In this document: positions 45,857-53,631 of the stretch, piece after piece
How the letters are laid out: each line of letters begins with the position of its first letter
Numbering within the stretch: the stretch's first letter is position 1
NCBI GenBank assembly: GCA_964404255.1
Contig: CAYOJJ010000018.1
Coordinates: 1 to 64,000, forward strand
Reading direction: 5' to 3'
From: JAFDZW01 sp964404255
GTDB taxonomy: Bacteria; Bacteroidota; Ignavibacteria; Palsa-1295
DNA: 64,000 bases
Program-made: the position numbers and the translations under genes
The notes under the pieces: generated by a model
The model's input: only the letters and a program-made list of their open reading frames with translations
The model's database searches: none
What the model was told of the DNA's origin: nothing

Positions 45857-47220
45857 TAGCCGTAAATACCGCGCAGACGGAGGGTCTTTGCTACCTTATC
45901 GATAGCAAGGATATACGAGCTTAAGCGAAGCGGCACATTATGACGCTTGCTGTTTTCATAGACACGATCGAAAGCGCCGATCATAGCATCTTCGAGACGT
46001 TTGTTTACCGTGTCGAGATCCCAATAGTATCCCATGCGGTTCTGTACCCATTCAAAGTAGCTGACCTTCACACCGCCGGCATTAGCAAGAATATCCGGGA
46101 TAACCATAATACCATTCGATTCAAGAATCGAATCGGCACTGGCGCTTGTGGGGCCGTTTGCACCTTCGACGATAAGCTTTGCCTTGACATCTGCGGCATT
46201 CTCATCGGTGATACGATCTTCACGAGCTGCCGGAACGAGTACATCGCAATGAAGAGTCAGTAACTCGTCGTTGGTGATCCTTTCAGCGCCCTTAAAACCT
46301 TCGAGCAGGTTACCGTGTGTTTCCGACCATTTAATAGCAGCATCGATATCGATACCTTTCGCATTATAATAGCCACCGGTGACATCGGAAATACCGACGA
46401 TCTTTGCACCCTGATCCTGCAACGATGCAGCACTGATAGAACCGACATTTCCAAATCCCTCGACCGCAACGGTTGCTTTCTTCGGATTGATCTTGAGCTT
46501 CTGCATACCACAGAGTGCTGCATGCATAACTCCACGGCCGGTTGCCTCACGGCGCCCACGGCTTCCACCGAGTACCAATGGCTTGCCGGTTACGACACCC
46601 GGTTCGGTACGCTTCATGTGCATCGAATAAGTATCGAGGATCCAGGCCATCACCTGCTCGTTCGTATTCACATCCGGTGCCGGAATATCACGATCCGGAC
46701 CGAAAACGTCGAGCATGTTTGCAGTATAACGACGCGTGATCGATTCGAGCTGACGCTGCGTAAGCTTACGCGGGTCGCAGCGGACACCACCTTTAGCACC
46801 ACCGAACGGTATATCGATAACGGCGCACTTCCAGGTCATCCAGGCAGCGAGTGCCTTTACTTCATCAAGATTTACATCGGGGGCGTAACGAATACCGCCT
46901 TTCGAGGGGCCGAGAATATCATTATGAACGACACGATACCCTTCGAAAATTTCGATCGATCCATCATCCATCGCAATCGGGATGGAGACGATCACACATT
47001 TAACGGGGGTTTTGAGATAGTTATAAATTCCGGGTTCGAGACCTAAGATATCTGCAGCTTTATCGAAGCGCTGCATCATCGATTCAAGCGGGCTATCGTG
47101 AGAGACGGCAGCCTGGGGTTTTGCTTTTACCGGAGCCGGTTCTTTATAGCTTGCCGGTTCCTCGTCGCTAAAGCGGCGTTTCGTATTAGGTTTCGTTTTT
47201 GACGAAGGTTGTTTTGCCAT
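45856..47220 (-). CDS. gdhA: Glutamate (Glu/Leu/Phe/Val) dehydrogenase
   Basis: The 454-aa enzyme interconverts glutamate with 2-oxoglutarate and ammonia. It has substrate and catalytic lysines in GPSKGGIRYAP and AWMTWKCAVIDIPFGGAKGG, plus Asp in DRDIPAPDVNTNEQVMAW. The Rossmann motif is VAVEGFGNVGSISAASL. About 50 basic N-terminal residues (SSKTKPNTKRRFSDEEPASY) precede the enzyme core and are atypical. Cofactor choice (NAD or NADP) cannot be read with certainty. It heads the run of genes ending with ribBA. Confidence 0.94.
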   Translation of the reverse strand: MAKQPSSKTKPNTKRRFSDEEPASYKEPAPVKAKPQAAVSHDSPLESMMQRFDKAADILGLEPGIYNYLKTPVKCVIVSIPIAMDDGSIEIFEGYRVVHNDILGPSKGGIRYAPDVNLDEVKALAAWMTWKCAVIDIPFGGAKGGVRCDPRKLTQRQLESITRRYTANMLDVFGPDRDIPAPDVNTNEQVMAWILDTYSMHMKRTEPGVVTGKPLVLGGSRGRREATGRGVMHAALCGMQKLKINPKKATVAVEGFGNVGSISAASLQDQGAKIVGISDVTGGYYNAKGIDIDAAIKWSETHGNLLEGFKGAERITNDELLTLHCDVLVPAAREDRITDENAADVKAKLIVEGANGPTSASADSILESNGIMVIPDILANAGGVKVSYFEWVQNRMGYYWDLDTVNKRLEDAMIGAFDRVYENSKRHNVPLRLSSYILAIDKVAKTLRLRGIYG

Positions 47221-47391
47221 AGTTTATACACAAATAGATTCAAAGCCGAAGGGGGCTTTCTTTCGAGCGTGAGAAAACAATCAGAACGGCAAATTCTTTC
47301 CCTTGAAAATAGAGGGGCGTTGCAGGCCGCAGGACATAAAAATTCCCCGATTATTATACAAAGTTCAAAGGAATATTACTAACATCAAGGG

Positions 47392-48270
47392 TTATTGCCG
47401 GCGGTTACGGGCGATCGTCTCATCGAAAAGCTCGCGCGTAAGCAGCAGATCTTCATCGAGCATATGGCGGGAAAATTGTCGTGCTTTTGCAATGGCAGAA
47501 TAATCCATTTCTCCGATCGCAAGATCTTCTTCGAAAAACTTACCGTGCATAATGACATTTCCGGAAGGATCTACCAGTTCGGAACCTCCCCAAAAATTCA
47601 CTCCGTCTTCTACCCCTACGCGGTTACAGAAGGCAATGAACACACTAAAGAGCCGTGCATATGCCACATGATGCTCTTTATTGATCGTATAATTTCCGGG
47701 TACCGATGGCTCAGCGTTACTACCACTTTCGATGCGGGTAGGACTTGCAGCAATAGTAATGATACTTTGAGCACCCTGGTAGGTAAGTAAATAGGGCAAC
47801 GACGGATGCCATAGATCTTCGCAAACGAGTACCCCTATCTTCCCGAGTCGCTTCGATTCGAAAGCCAGTGCTTTATTACCGGCAAGAAAATAACGCTGTT
47901 CTTCGAAAATACCATAGGTCGGCGGGTAGATCTTCCGATGCGTGTGAATCAACTCACCACCCTCAAAGACGAATGCCGCATTGTGAACTCCACCTGAAAG
48001 AGCCCGTTCGACACCACCACAAATAATGGTAATGTTGTTGCTAAGCGAGCGAAGTTCTGCAAGACGCGGATCGGCGGCGGCATCGAGTGCGACTTCGATA
48101 TTCAAATCCCGAAGCGTATAGCCGCTTAACGAAAGCTCTGGAAAAATAACGGCATGCGCACCTTCTGCTATTGCCTGTTTCACAAAATCACAATGGTGAT
48201 TTGCATTCTTCTCTATATCGCCGATAACGGCTTTGGTCTGGGCGGTTGCCAAACGAATCGGTGATGACAT
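47392..48270 (-). CDS. Nitrilase-family carbon-nitrogen hydrolase (NadE glutaminase-domain-like)
   Basis: The 292-aa amidase has the nitrilase triad Glu (VIFPELSLSGYTLRDL), Lys (THRKIYPPTYGIFEE) and Cys (GVLVCEDLWHPSLPYLL). The wording around each residue resembles the glutaminase domain of NAD synthetase more than aliphatic nitrilases. It starts 1 base after the TPM gene and is in one run with nadB. It might supply ammonia to an ammonia-dependent NadE or hydrolyse another amide. The link is inference. Confidence 0.85.
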   Translation of the reverse strand: MSSPIRLATAQTKAVIGDIEKNANHHCDFVKQAIAEGAHAVIFPELSLSGYTLRDLNIEVALDAAADPRLAELRSLSNNITIICGGVERALSGGVHNAAFVFEGGELIHTHRKIYPPTYGIFEEQRYFLAGNKALAFESKRLGKIGVLVCEDLWHPSLPYLLTYQGAQSIITIAASPTRIESGSNAEPSVPGNYTINKEHHVAYARLFSVFIAFCNRVGVEDGVNFWGGSELVDPSGNVIMHGKFFEEDLAIGEMDYSAIAKARQFSRHMLDEDLLLTRELFDETIARNRRQ

Positions 48271-48271
48271 C

Positions 48272-48742
48272 TTAGCTGATGGAAACGTCGTTCGTTAACT
48301 GATTATCTTTTTGAGCGCTCGTTTGCGGGAGCGCTGTTTTCAGATGAGTAGCGATAGAGCGCAAGGCGGCGTGCAGGCCTTCTTCAAACTGGGCATGAGA
48401 GAAATGATGTTTTAAGACCTGCGCTACTTCAGTCCACGTTGACGGATCGACGCGCTCATGAATTCCTTTATCGCCATAGACGTAAAACTTCCGTTCGGCA
48501 TACAGAATAAAGAGCAAAACGCCGTTTCTGCCGGAAGTCTTATCCATCTCTAATTTAAAGAACTCCTTCTCGGCAAGCGCTTCGATACTTATACCGCCCA
48601 TAGCATTATCACGCTCATCGATAATAGAAATTCTGATCTCAGCCGAGGTATGCTGTTCGACTTCGGCAATAGTCGCGGCAATACGATCTAACGCTTCGGA
48701 AGAGAATGCCTCTTTTGCATGAGTCGGTTGATGATGTGCCAT
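48272..48742 (-). CDS. TPM-domain protein
   Basis: The 156-aa protein consists of a TPM (TLP18.3/Psb32/MOLO-1) domain. ALDRIAATIAEVEQHTSAEI and RISIIDER are followed by FKLEMDKTSGRNGVLLFILY, ERKFYVYGDKGIHERVDP and FEEGLHAALRSIATHL. Related bacterial proteins are periplasmic or membrane-bound, but this one lacks a signal peptide. Function is unknown; some TPM domains have phosphatase activity. It lies 4 bases after nadB and 1 base before the nitrilase gene. Confidence 0.85.
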   Translation of the reverse strand: MAHHQPTHAKEAFSSEALDRIAATIAEVEQHTSAEIRISIIDERDNAMGGISIEALAEKEFFKLEMDKTSGRNGVLLFILYAERKFYVYGDKGIHERVDPSTWTEVAQVLKHHFSHAQFEEGLHAALRSIATHLKTALPQTSAQKDNQLTNDVSIS

Positions 48743-48746
48743 AGGA

Positions 48747-50366
48747 TTATACTATTTTACGAATGATGGTATTTTTAGTAGCGAGCTTAGGATCGGGTTT
48801 TGGATAATCGGTAGTATAATGCAGTCCCCTGCTTTCTTTACGGGCCAAAGCAGAGCGCACGATGATCAGCGCTACGGTCGCAAGATTTCGAAGTTCGAGC
48901 AGCGGCATCGTCACTTTCGTTTTGCGGTAGTATTGTTCGATCTCACGGCCAATAAGCTCCAGGCGGCGTTTGGCCCGCATTAGGCGATAGTTCGAACGAA
49001 CGATACCGACATAATCCCACATAAGCTGCTGCACTTCCCGACGGTCGTGCTCTATAACAACCCATTCTTCGGCATTTTCGGTACCGGAAGCATCCCATTC
49101 TTTTAGTTTTGGAATATGCTTACTCTTGGTTGCATCGTGCACTGCCAGCAGATCGTCGGCAGCCCGTTTAGAAAAGACAAGCGATTCCAGCAATGAGTTG
49201 CTGGCCAGGCGGTTTGCTCCGTGCACCCCGGTCATTGTTACTTCACCGGTAGCATACAATCCTTTTATATTCGTACGGCCATTGAGATCGGTCATGACCC
49301 CTCCACAACTATAATGGGCTGCCGGTACGACCGGAATCGGTTCTTTTGTAATATCGATCCCGGCTTCTTTGCAATGGGAGCTGACGTTGGGAAATTCTTC
49401 TAATATCTTTTTGGCGGGTAAATGAGAAATATCGAGAAGGACGTAGGGATCGCCATGTTTTTTAAGTTCGGCATCAATTGCCCGCGCTACAATATCTCTT
49501 GGAGCCAGCTCCATTCGTTTCGGGTCATAGCGCTTCATAAAGCGCTCACCCTCAAGATTTTTCAAAATTCCACCCGCACCACGGATGGCTTCGGTGATCA
49601 AAAAGGAATTTCTCTTTCCACCGTATAATGCCGTCGGATGAAATTGAATAAATTCCATGTTCGCGATCGTTGCTCCGGCCCTGTAAGCGATCGCAACACC
49701 ATCGCCGGTTGCAATAAGTGGATTGGTCGTATGCAGGTACACCTGGCCGCACCCACCGGTGGCGAGCATTACCGCCACTTTCGAACGAATGATCGAGACT
49801 TTTCCTGTCTGCTCATTCAATACGTAGGCGCCATAACAATGAATACCTCGGGATTCGGCGCTTTTTTTATCCAATCGCTGGTGATCGGTCAGTAGCTCGA
49901 TAGCCACATGATCTTCAATCAGCTTAATATTTTTGTTTCTTCCTACTGCCCGCAGCAGTGTTTTCTCAACTTCTTTACCGGTCAGATCATGGGCATGGAC
50001 AATACGATTAAACGTATGACCACCTTCCTTACCCAGATCTAATTCTCCTTTTTTATTTTTTGTGAACGATGCTCCGAGCCGCAGCAGATCGTAAATACGT
50101 TCCGGCCCTTCATACACCAGGGTTTTCACTGCTTCATAATCGCAAAGGCCTGCTCCGGCAATAAGTGTATCTTCAATATGAGAGGCAAACGAATCTTCTG
50201 TCCTGATGACGGAGGCTATCCCTCCCTGGGCATAATTCGTATTCGATTCGGATCGTTCTTTCTTTGTTATGACGATCACCTTCAATGAACTGCGGGAAGC
50301 TACTTCCAGGGCAAAGAACAAGCCGGCAGCCCCGGAACCAAGAATAAGTATATCGGTCTCTATCAC
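48747..50366 (-). CDS. nadB: L-aspartate oxidase
   Basis: The 539-aa flavoenzyme oxidises aspartate to iminoaspartate, the first step of de novo NAD synthesis. The FAD-binding motif is DILILGSGAAGLFFALEVAS, and the active-site segments are ESNTNYAQGGIASVI, EFIQFHPTALYGG and VPAAHYSCGGVMTDLNGRTN. The GVHGANRLASNSLLE segment is diagnostic. The start is GTG at 50366. nadA and nadC are not in the window. The following nitrilase and TPM genes are within a few bases. Confidence 0.95.
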   Translation of the reverse strand: MIETDILILGSGAAGLFFALEVASRSSLKVIVITKKERSESNTNYAQGGIASVIRTEDSFASHIEDTLIAGAGLCDYEAVKTLVYEGPERIYDLLRLGASFTKNKKGELDLGKEGGHTFNRIVHAHDLTGKEVEKTLLRAVGRNKNIKLIEDHVAIELLTDHQRLDKKSAESRGIHCYGAYVLNEQTGKVSIIRSKVAVMLATGGCGQVYLHTTNPLIATGDGVAIAYRAGATIANMEFIQFHPTALYGGKRNSFLITEAIRGAGGILKNLEGERFMKRYDPKRMELAPRDIVARAIDAELKKHGDPYVLLDISHLPAKKILEEFPNVSSHCKEAGIDITKEPIPVVPAAHYSCGGVMTDLNGRTNIKGLYATGEVTMTGVHGANRLASNSLLESLVFSKRAADDLLAVHDATKSKHIPKLKEWDASGTENAEEWVVIEHDRREVQQLMWDYVGIVRSNYRLMRAKRRLELIGREIEQYYRKTKVTMPLLELRNLATVALIIVRSALARKESRGLHYTTDYPKPDPKLATKNTIIRKIV

Positions 50367-50390
50367 AAAATACTAAACAACTTCTATGAA

Positions 50391-50422
50391 AAACGAATGC
50401 CCTTCGAAATCGAAGGGCATCC
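50391..50422 (-). terminator. Rho-independent terminator after the beta-barrel gene
   Basis: ATGCCCTTCG (50397-50406) pairs with CGAAGGGCAT (50411-50420). On the minus strand it is followed by TTCGTTTTT. It ends the beta-barrel transcript before nadB. Confidence 0.8.
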
Positions 50423-50447
50423 TGTTACAATACGATTGTTTCGACTT

Positions 50448-51131
50448 TTAGAAGTGAACAACTAAATGAACATTACCATTATTGGTAATGGCAATAGCAG
50501 AGGTCGAAGGAGCGTCTGTTGTCGTTCCGGCAACAGTAGCGCTTGCTGAACCCGAGCTAAAGCCGAGCATATATTCAGCACCAACAGCCAGGCCATGGGT
50601 AAAATACCAATCGAAACCAGCTAATACCCCAATACCGAACGAAGAGCCTGAATAGGATGTCTCGGTCGTGGTACCGCCCGATGTTACTTCATTCTTGCTG
50701 CTGCCACCGGCATAGGAAAGTTGTGCTCCGAAATAGGGAGACGTGGAATACACGGCGCGGGTATGCATTTCGATACCGACTGCAACACCATAATTAGTGT
50801 AGGTATTCTTACCACCTTTTTCAGCATCACCATTGCTGCTGGTACCAAAACCAAGTATAGCACGCAATGCAAGATCGTCTGAAAGATAATACTTATACCC
50901 TGCGCCCGCTACCTGCACCATGCTTGGGCCAACCGTTACCGGATCTCCGATATTCATAGCAGGCATACCAAGAGTCGATAATCCCTGAAATGCAAAAACC
51001 CAGGCAGCTGAACCAGCTTTGGTGCTCGGGCGGATGATGGAGTTATCCTCTCCTCCCTGAGCACGGCTCATTCCTACAAAACCGGCTAAGATAAGAAGTA
51101 CGAGTGTAACTTTGAAAAGTGAACGTGACAT
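50448..51131 (-). CDS. Outer membrane beta-barrel protein
   Basis: The 227-aa product has a signal peptide (SLFKVTLVLLILAGFVGMSR, then AQGG). Alternating polar/hydrophobic strands follow: YKYYLSDDLALRAILGFGTS, TNYGVAVGIEMHTRAVYSTS, PYFGAQLSYAGG and LAVGAEYMLGFSSGS. The final residue is Phe (NVHLVVHF), as needed for BAM recognition. It is a small porin-like barrel of the outer membrane beta-barrel superfamily; cargo or ligand is unknown. It is transcribed alone, between coaE and nadB, and ends at a terminator. Confidence 0.85.
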   Translation of the reverse strand: MSRSLFKVTLVLLILAGFVGMSRAQGGEDNSIIRPSTKAGSAAWVFAFQGLSTLGMPAMNIGDPVTVGPSMVQVAGAGYKYYLSDDLALRAILGFGTSSNGDAEKGGKNTYTNYGVAVGIEMHTRAVYSTSPYFGAQLSYAGGSSKNEVTSGGTTTETSYSGSSFGIGVLAGFDWYFTHGLAVGAEYMLGFSSGSASATVAGTTTDAPSTSAIAITNNGNVHLVVHF

Positions 51132-51257
51132 ACGTGTTCCTCCAAATGGATTGTGAAAAAAGTAAAGAAACTACATTCTACACACTACAAATATATTAAT
51201 AAATTATAAGAACGCCGGGAGAATTACGGATTTGTGGAAAACCTATTTATTCACAAA

Positions 51258-51896
51258 TCAATCGTTCATCCTCATTGGTGTTTCAGGGAGGTCCTGATGA
51301 GCCATGATCTTAATAATATCGATAAGCATTGAAGAACGCTCTTTGAGTACCTCAACGGTAGCATCATTGGTAACGACAAAATCGCTGTGATCTTCCATTG
51401 CCGGAGTATAAGCCTGATCTTTGAGGCGACGCTTGAGATCTTCCTCCTCAAAGCGGGAAAGCTTTTTATTCCGATACACGATCTCATCATCGCTGCAGGC
51501 GACAAGAATAATCGCATCGAATAAGGCATCGTATCCGCTCTGGAATAATAGTGCTGACTCGACGGCGATGATCTCTCCCGGTTTTGCTTCGAGAAAGCGT
51601 TGCTCGATCTGCTGCATGACGCGCGGATGAATGATCTTTTCCAGAGAGAATTTTTTGATTTGATCGGAAAAGATAGCCTCGGCGATAAACGAAGTATTTA
51701 TTCCATCTTCGGTATACGCTTGCGTCCCGAAAATATTATTCACAAGTTTTCGGACCTCATCATCGCTTTGCATCAATTCCTTCGCCAAGATATCAGTATT
51801 AAGTACGGTAATACCGGCCTGCTCGAATTCAGCAGCAACCGTGGATTTACCGCTGCTTATCTTTCCCGTAATGCCTAAACGAAACGCTCGTTTCAT
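51258..51896 (-). CDS. coaE: Dephospho-CoA kinase
   Basis: The 212-aa enzyme catalyses the last step of CoA synthesis. The P-loop is LGITGKISSGKSTVAAEF, and the CoA-binding region is VLNTDILAKELM. Downstream are KIIHPRVMQQIEQRFLE, VESALLFQSGYDALFD and the lid with RFEEEDLKRRLKDQ. It is the gene next to the structured RNA and lies 12 bases beyond its U-tract. Its own promoter is not obvious, so some transcription may read through from the RNA. Confidence 0.95.
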   Translation of the reverse strand: MKRAFRLGITGKISSGKSTVAAEFEQAGITVLNTDILAKELMQSDDEVRKLVNNIFGTQAYTEDGINTSFIAEAIFSDQIKKFSLEKIIHPRVMQQIEQRFLEAKPGEIIAVESALLFQSGYDALFDAIILVACSDDEIVYRNKKLSRFEEEDLKRRLKDQAYTPAMEDHSDFVVTNDATVEVLKERSSMLIDIIKIMAHQDLPETPMRMND

Positions 51897-51907
51897 ATAA
51901 ATAAAAA

Positions 51908-52303
51908 GTGGTTCTTACAGAAGGTACCTCAACGCGGGTCGTTCAAAGGGGACACAGACCCGGCCCTGCCGTGTAGTACCGAAGGACGTACTCTCGAAAG
52001 AGCGCGTGGATCGGCGCACGAGATGGGCCGGATGCTGCCGGTAATTGCTTACCGGAACAAAGGCTAAAAGAACCGATGTCCTTTTATAAACGGGCGCCTG
52101 CATTTCTTACCTTTTACTTCCACTGTCCCTCATCCGGCGGAGCCCGAAGCTCGGCACGACCTATTGGAGTTCCGTATTGCTACGGTGAGGCCTGTAATTG
52201 GTACAAATCGCATCAGACGTCCATAGAGTCTATTTGTAAGGTTCTTTTTCGCGTTGTTGATCCCCAGTGCCGGCTTTCCGCCGGTACCTTCTGTAAGAAC
52301 CAC
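51908..52303 (-). ncRNA. Unidentified approximately 396-nt structured RNA with 21-bp closing stem
   Basis: The 590-base gap between coaE and the next gene has no plausible protein. Its ends form a perfect 21-bp inverted match (51908-51928 with 52283-52303). Nested helices are CAACGCG/CGCGTTG (51930-51936 with 52250-52256) and AAAAGAACC/GGTTCTTTT (52066-52074 with 52240-52248). Local hairpins at 52038-52055 and 52172-52185 have GCAA tetraloops when read on the minus strand. Another at 51991-52002 has a UUCG loop, and one lies at 52270-52284. A promoter precedes it and a TTTTTAT tract follows the closing stem on the minus strand. I looked for hallmarks of RNase P, tmRNA, SRP and 6S RNA and found none. 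Strand and ends are inferred. Confidence 0.72.
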
Positions 52304-52313
52304 AAACTTATGG

Positions 52314-52341
52314 ATCATACACTCATAGAACACAATGTTAA
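52314..52341 (-). promoter_or_regulatory. Sigma-70-like promoter of the structured RNA
   Basis: On the minus strand TTAACA (52341-52336), a 16-base spacer and TATGAT (52319-52314) each differ from consensus by one base. They lie 10 bases upstream of the RNA closing stem. The position fits transcription starting at or just before 52303. Confidence 0.6.
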
Positions 52342-52487
52342 GACTAAATTTATCCCGATCTTTACACCCAAATGCCGATTTCTTTCAAAATGAGGGCTTT
52401 TTACCGAAAATAAAATCCCTTTTCGAGTGTAACATTCATAATTTCATCTGCGTAGGCATTCGTTTGTGAACCGGGCTTTACCGGAGC

Positions 52488-53558
52488 TTGGGTGCTGTTC
52501 GCTATTTTCTCAATGAAGGCATAGCAATTTTGACTATTACAACCTCATACCTGAAGAGACACAGAACGACAATTCTTGTTGTTCTCTCGGTTGCCGCAAT
52601 CAGCGGTGTTTCTTTAGCCGCTATAGGTGTATTCCGAATCCCGGTAAAATTCGATGGTCGTGAAAAACGGGTCAATGTCAATATCAAAGCGCCATACGGT
52701 GCTATTGCTGTCTATTCCGGGGCGCCGGCCGGCTATGCAGCCCTGATCGAATCACAATCCAGCGACCCGGATGATAATCCTTCCATCCATGCCCGATATT
52801 ATTATAATGCCGTTGGTGCTGTAGGCATGTTGAAACTTACGGTAGGTTCGGACGAGGGGATGCTTACTCAGCCAAAAGAATATGCCGAAGGATGGCTTGC
52901 TTCAAATGACGGATTTTCCCTTGCCGGCTACTCTACTATTCATACCGATGCCGGTTCCTATTCTACCCGAGATGTCTATGATCCGAGTCCCGGAGCCTAT
53001 TCCAAGTCCAGCTCCGACGATATTTCAAGAGTCTTTCTTACCAGAGAATTGCCGATGACCCTGAGCGCCGAACTTGGCTTCGGCGAGTCGATGCTCGATC
53101 TGAGCGGCTTACAACTTCAAACTGCCATGATCGAAACAAGCGCTGCAAAATCCCGCATTGTTAATCATTATAAGAATCCTATTCCGATGGACCACCTGAC
53201 AGTAAATGCCGGTCTCGGTGAGTGTATCATGGATGGTCTTTGCAATTATAACTGTACCCGTCTCGATTTTTCCGGTGGTATCGGTTACTATGAACTGCAC
53301 TTTAATGGCAGTTTGCAACGCAACCTTGATGCTCATGTGGAAGTTGGCTGTGGGAAGGTCGTTCTTAGTATTGCTCCGGATGCCGGAAGAGTACAGGTGA
53401 TCTATGACGATAATATTTTCAGTTCGTATTCTTTTGATGGTTTAAATAAACGCCGCGACGGATATTATACCAGTGTCGGCTTCGATCAATCGAATGCTCC
53501 GATGATCACACTTCGCCTTTCGGCTGGTGTCGGCAAAGTGGTGGTGATTTATAAATAA
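52488..53558 (+). CDS. Toast-rack/LiaF-like membrane-anchored protein
   Basis: The 356-aa product has one N-terminal membrane helix (TTILVVLSVAAISGVSLAAI). The rest is an exported beta-solenoid-like domain with repeats such as RVNVNIKAPYGAIAVYSG, LTVNAGLGECIMDGLC, LDFSGGIGYYELHF and LRLSAGVGKVVVIYK. This pattern matches the toast-rack (DUF2154) fold seen in LiaF-like and adhesin-type envelope proteins. Function is unknown. The start is uncertain: TTG at 52488 is the only early start codon in frame besides TTG 52530. A bidirectional terminator follows. Confidence 0.75.
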   Translation: MGAVRYFLNEGIAILTITTSYLKRHRTTILVVLSVAAISGVSLAAIGVFRIPVKFDGREKRVNVNIKAPYGAIAVYSGAPAGYAALIESQSSDPDDNPSIHARYYYNAVGAVGMLKLTVGSDEGMLTQPKEYAEGWLASNDGFSLAGYSTIHTDAGSYSTRDVYDPSPGAYSKSSSDDISRVFLTRELPMTLSAELGFGESMLDLSGLQLQTAMIETSAAKSRIVNHYKNPIPMDHLTVNAGLGECIMDGLCNYNCTRLDFSGGIGYYELHFNGSLQRNLDAHVEVGCGKVVLSIAPDAGRVQVIYDDNIFSSYSFDGLNKRRDGYYTSVGFDQSNAPMITLRLSAGVGKVVVIYK

Positions 53559-53582
53559 ATTGTTGTTCGTATGGTTTAAAGT

Positions 53583-53615
53583 AAAAAAGGCATCTCAATC
53601 GAGATGCCTTTTTTA
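53583..53615. terminator. Bidirectional Rho-independent terminator
   Basis: AAAAAAGGCATCTC pairs with GAGATGCCTTTTTT around AATC. It separates the toast-rack gene from the end of the convergent pnp gene. Confidence 0.93.
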
Positions 53616-53631
53616 TTAGAGGTAATTTGTT

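Noticed and set aside
52236..52256. Minus strand contains ACGCGAA then AGAACCTTAC, like a conserved 16S rRNA segment
   Set aside because: No other 16S-like sequence surrounds it, so the similarity looks accidental.
51908..52303. Miniature transposon with 21-bp terminal inverted repeats
   Set aside because: No flanking target duplication is visible, and GCAA tetraloop hairpins, a promoter and a U-tract all agree on the minus strand. That fits an RNA gene better.
52076..52393. Open frames across the structured RNA
   Set aside because: They have no family-like sequence and run through the paired RNA arms, so chance frames are more likely.
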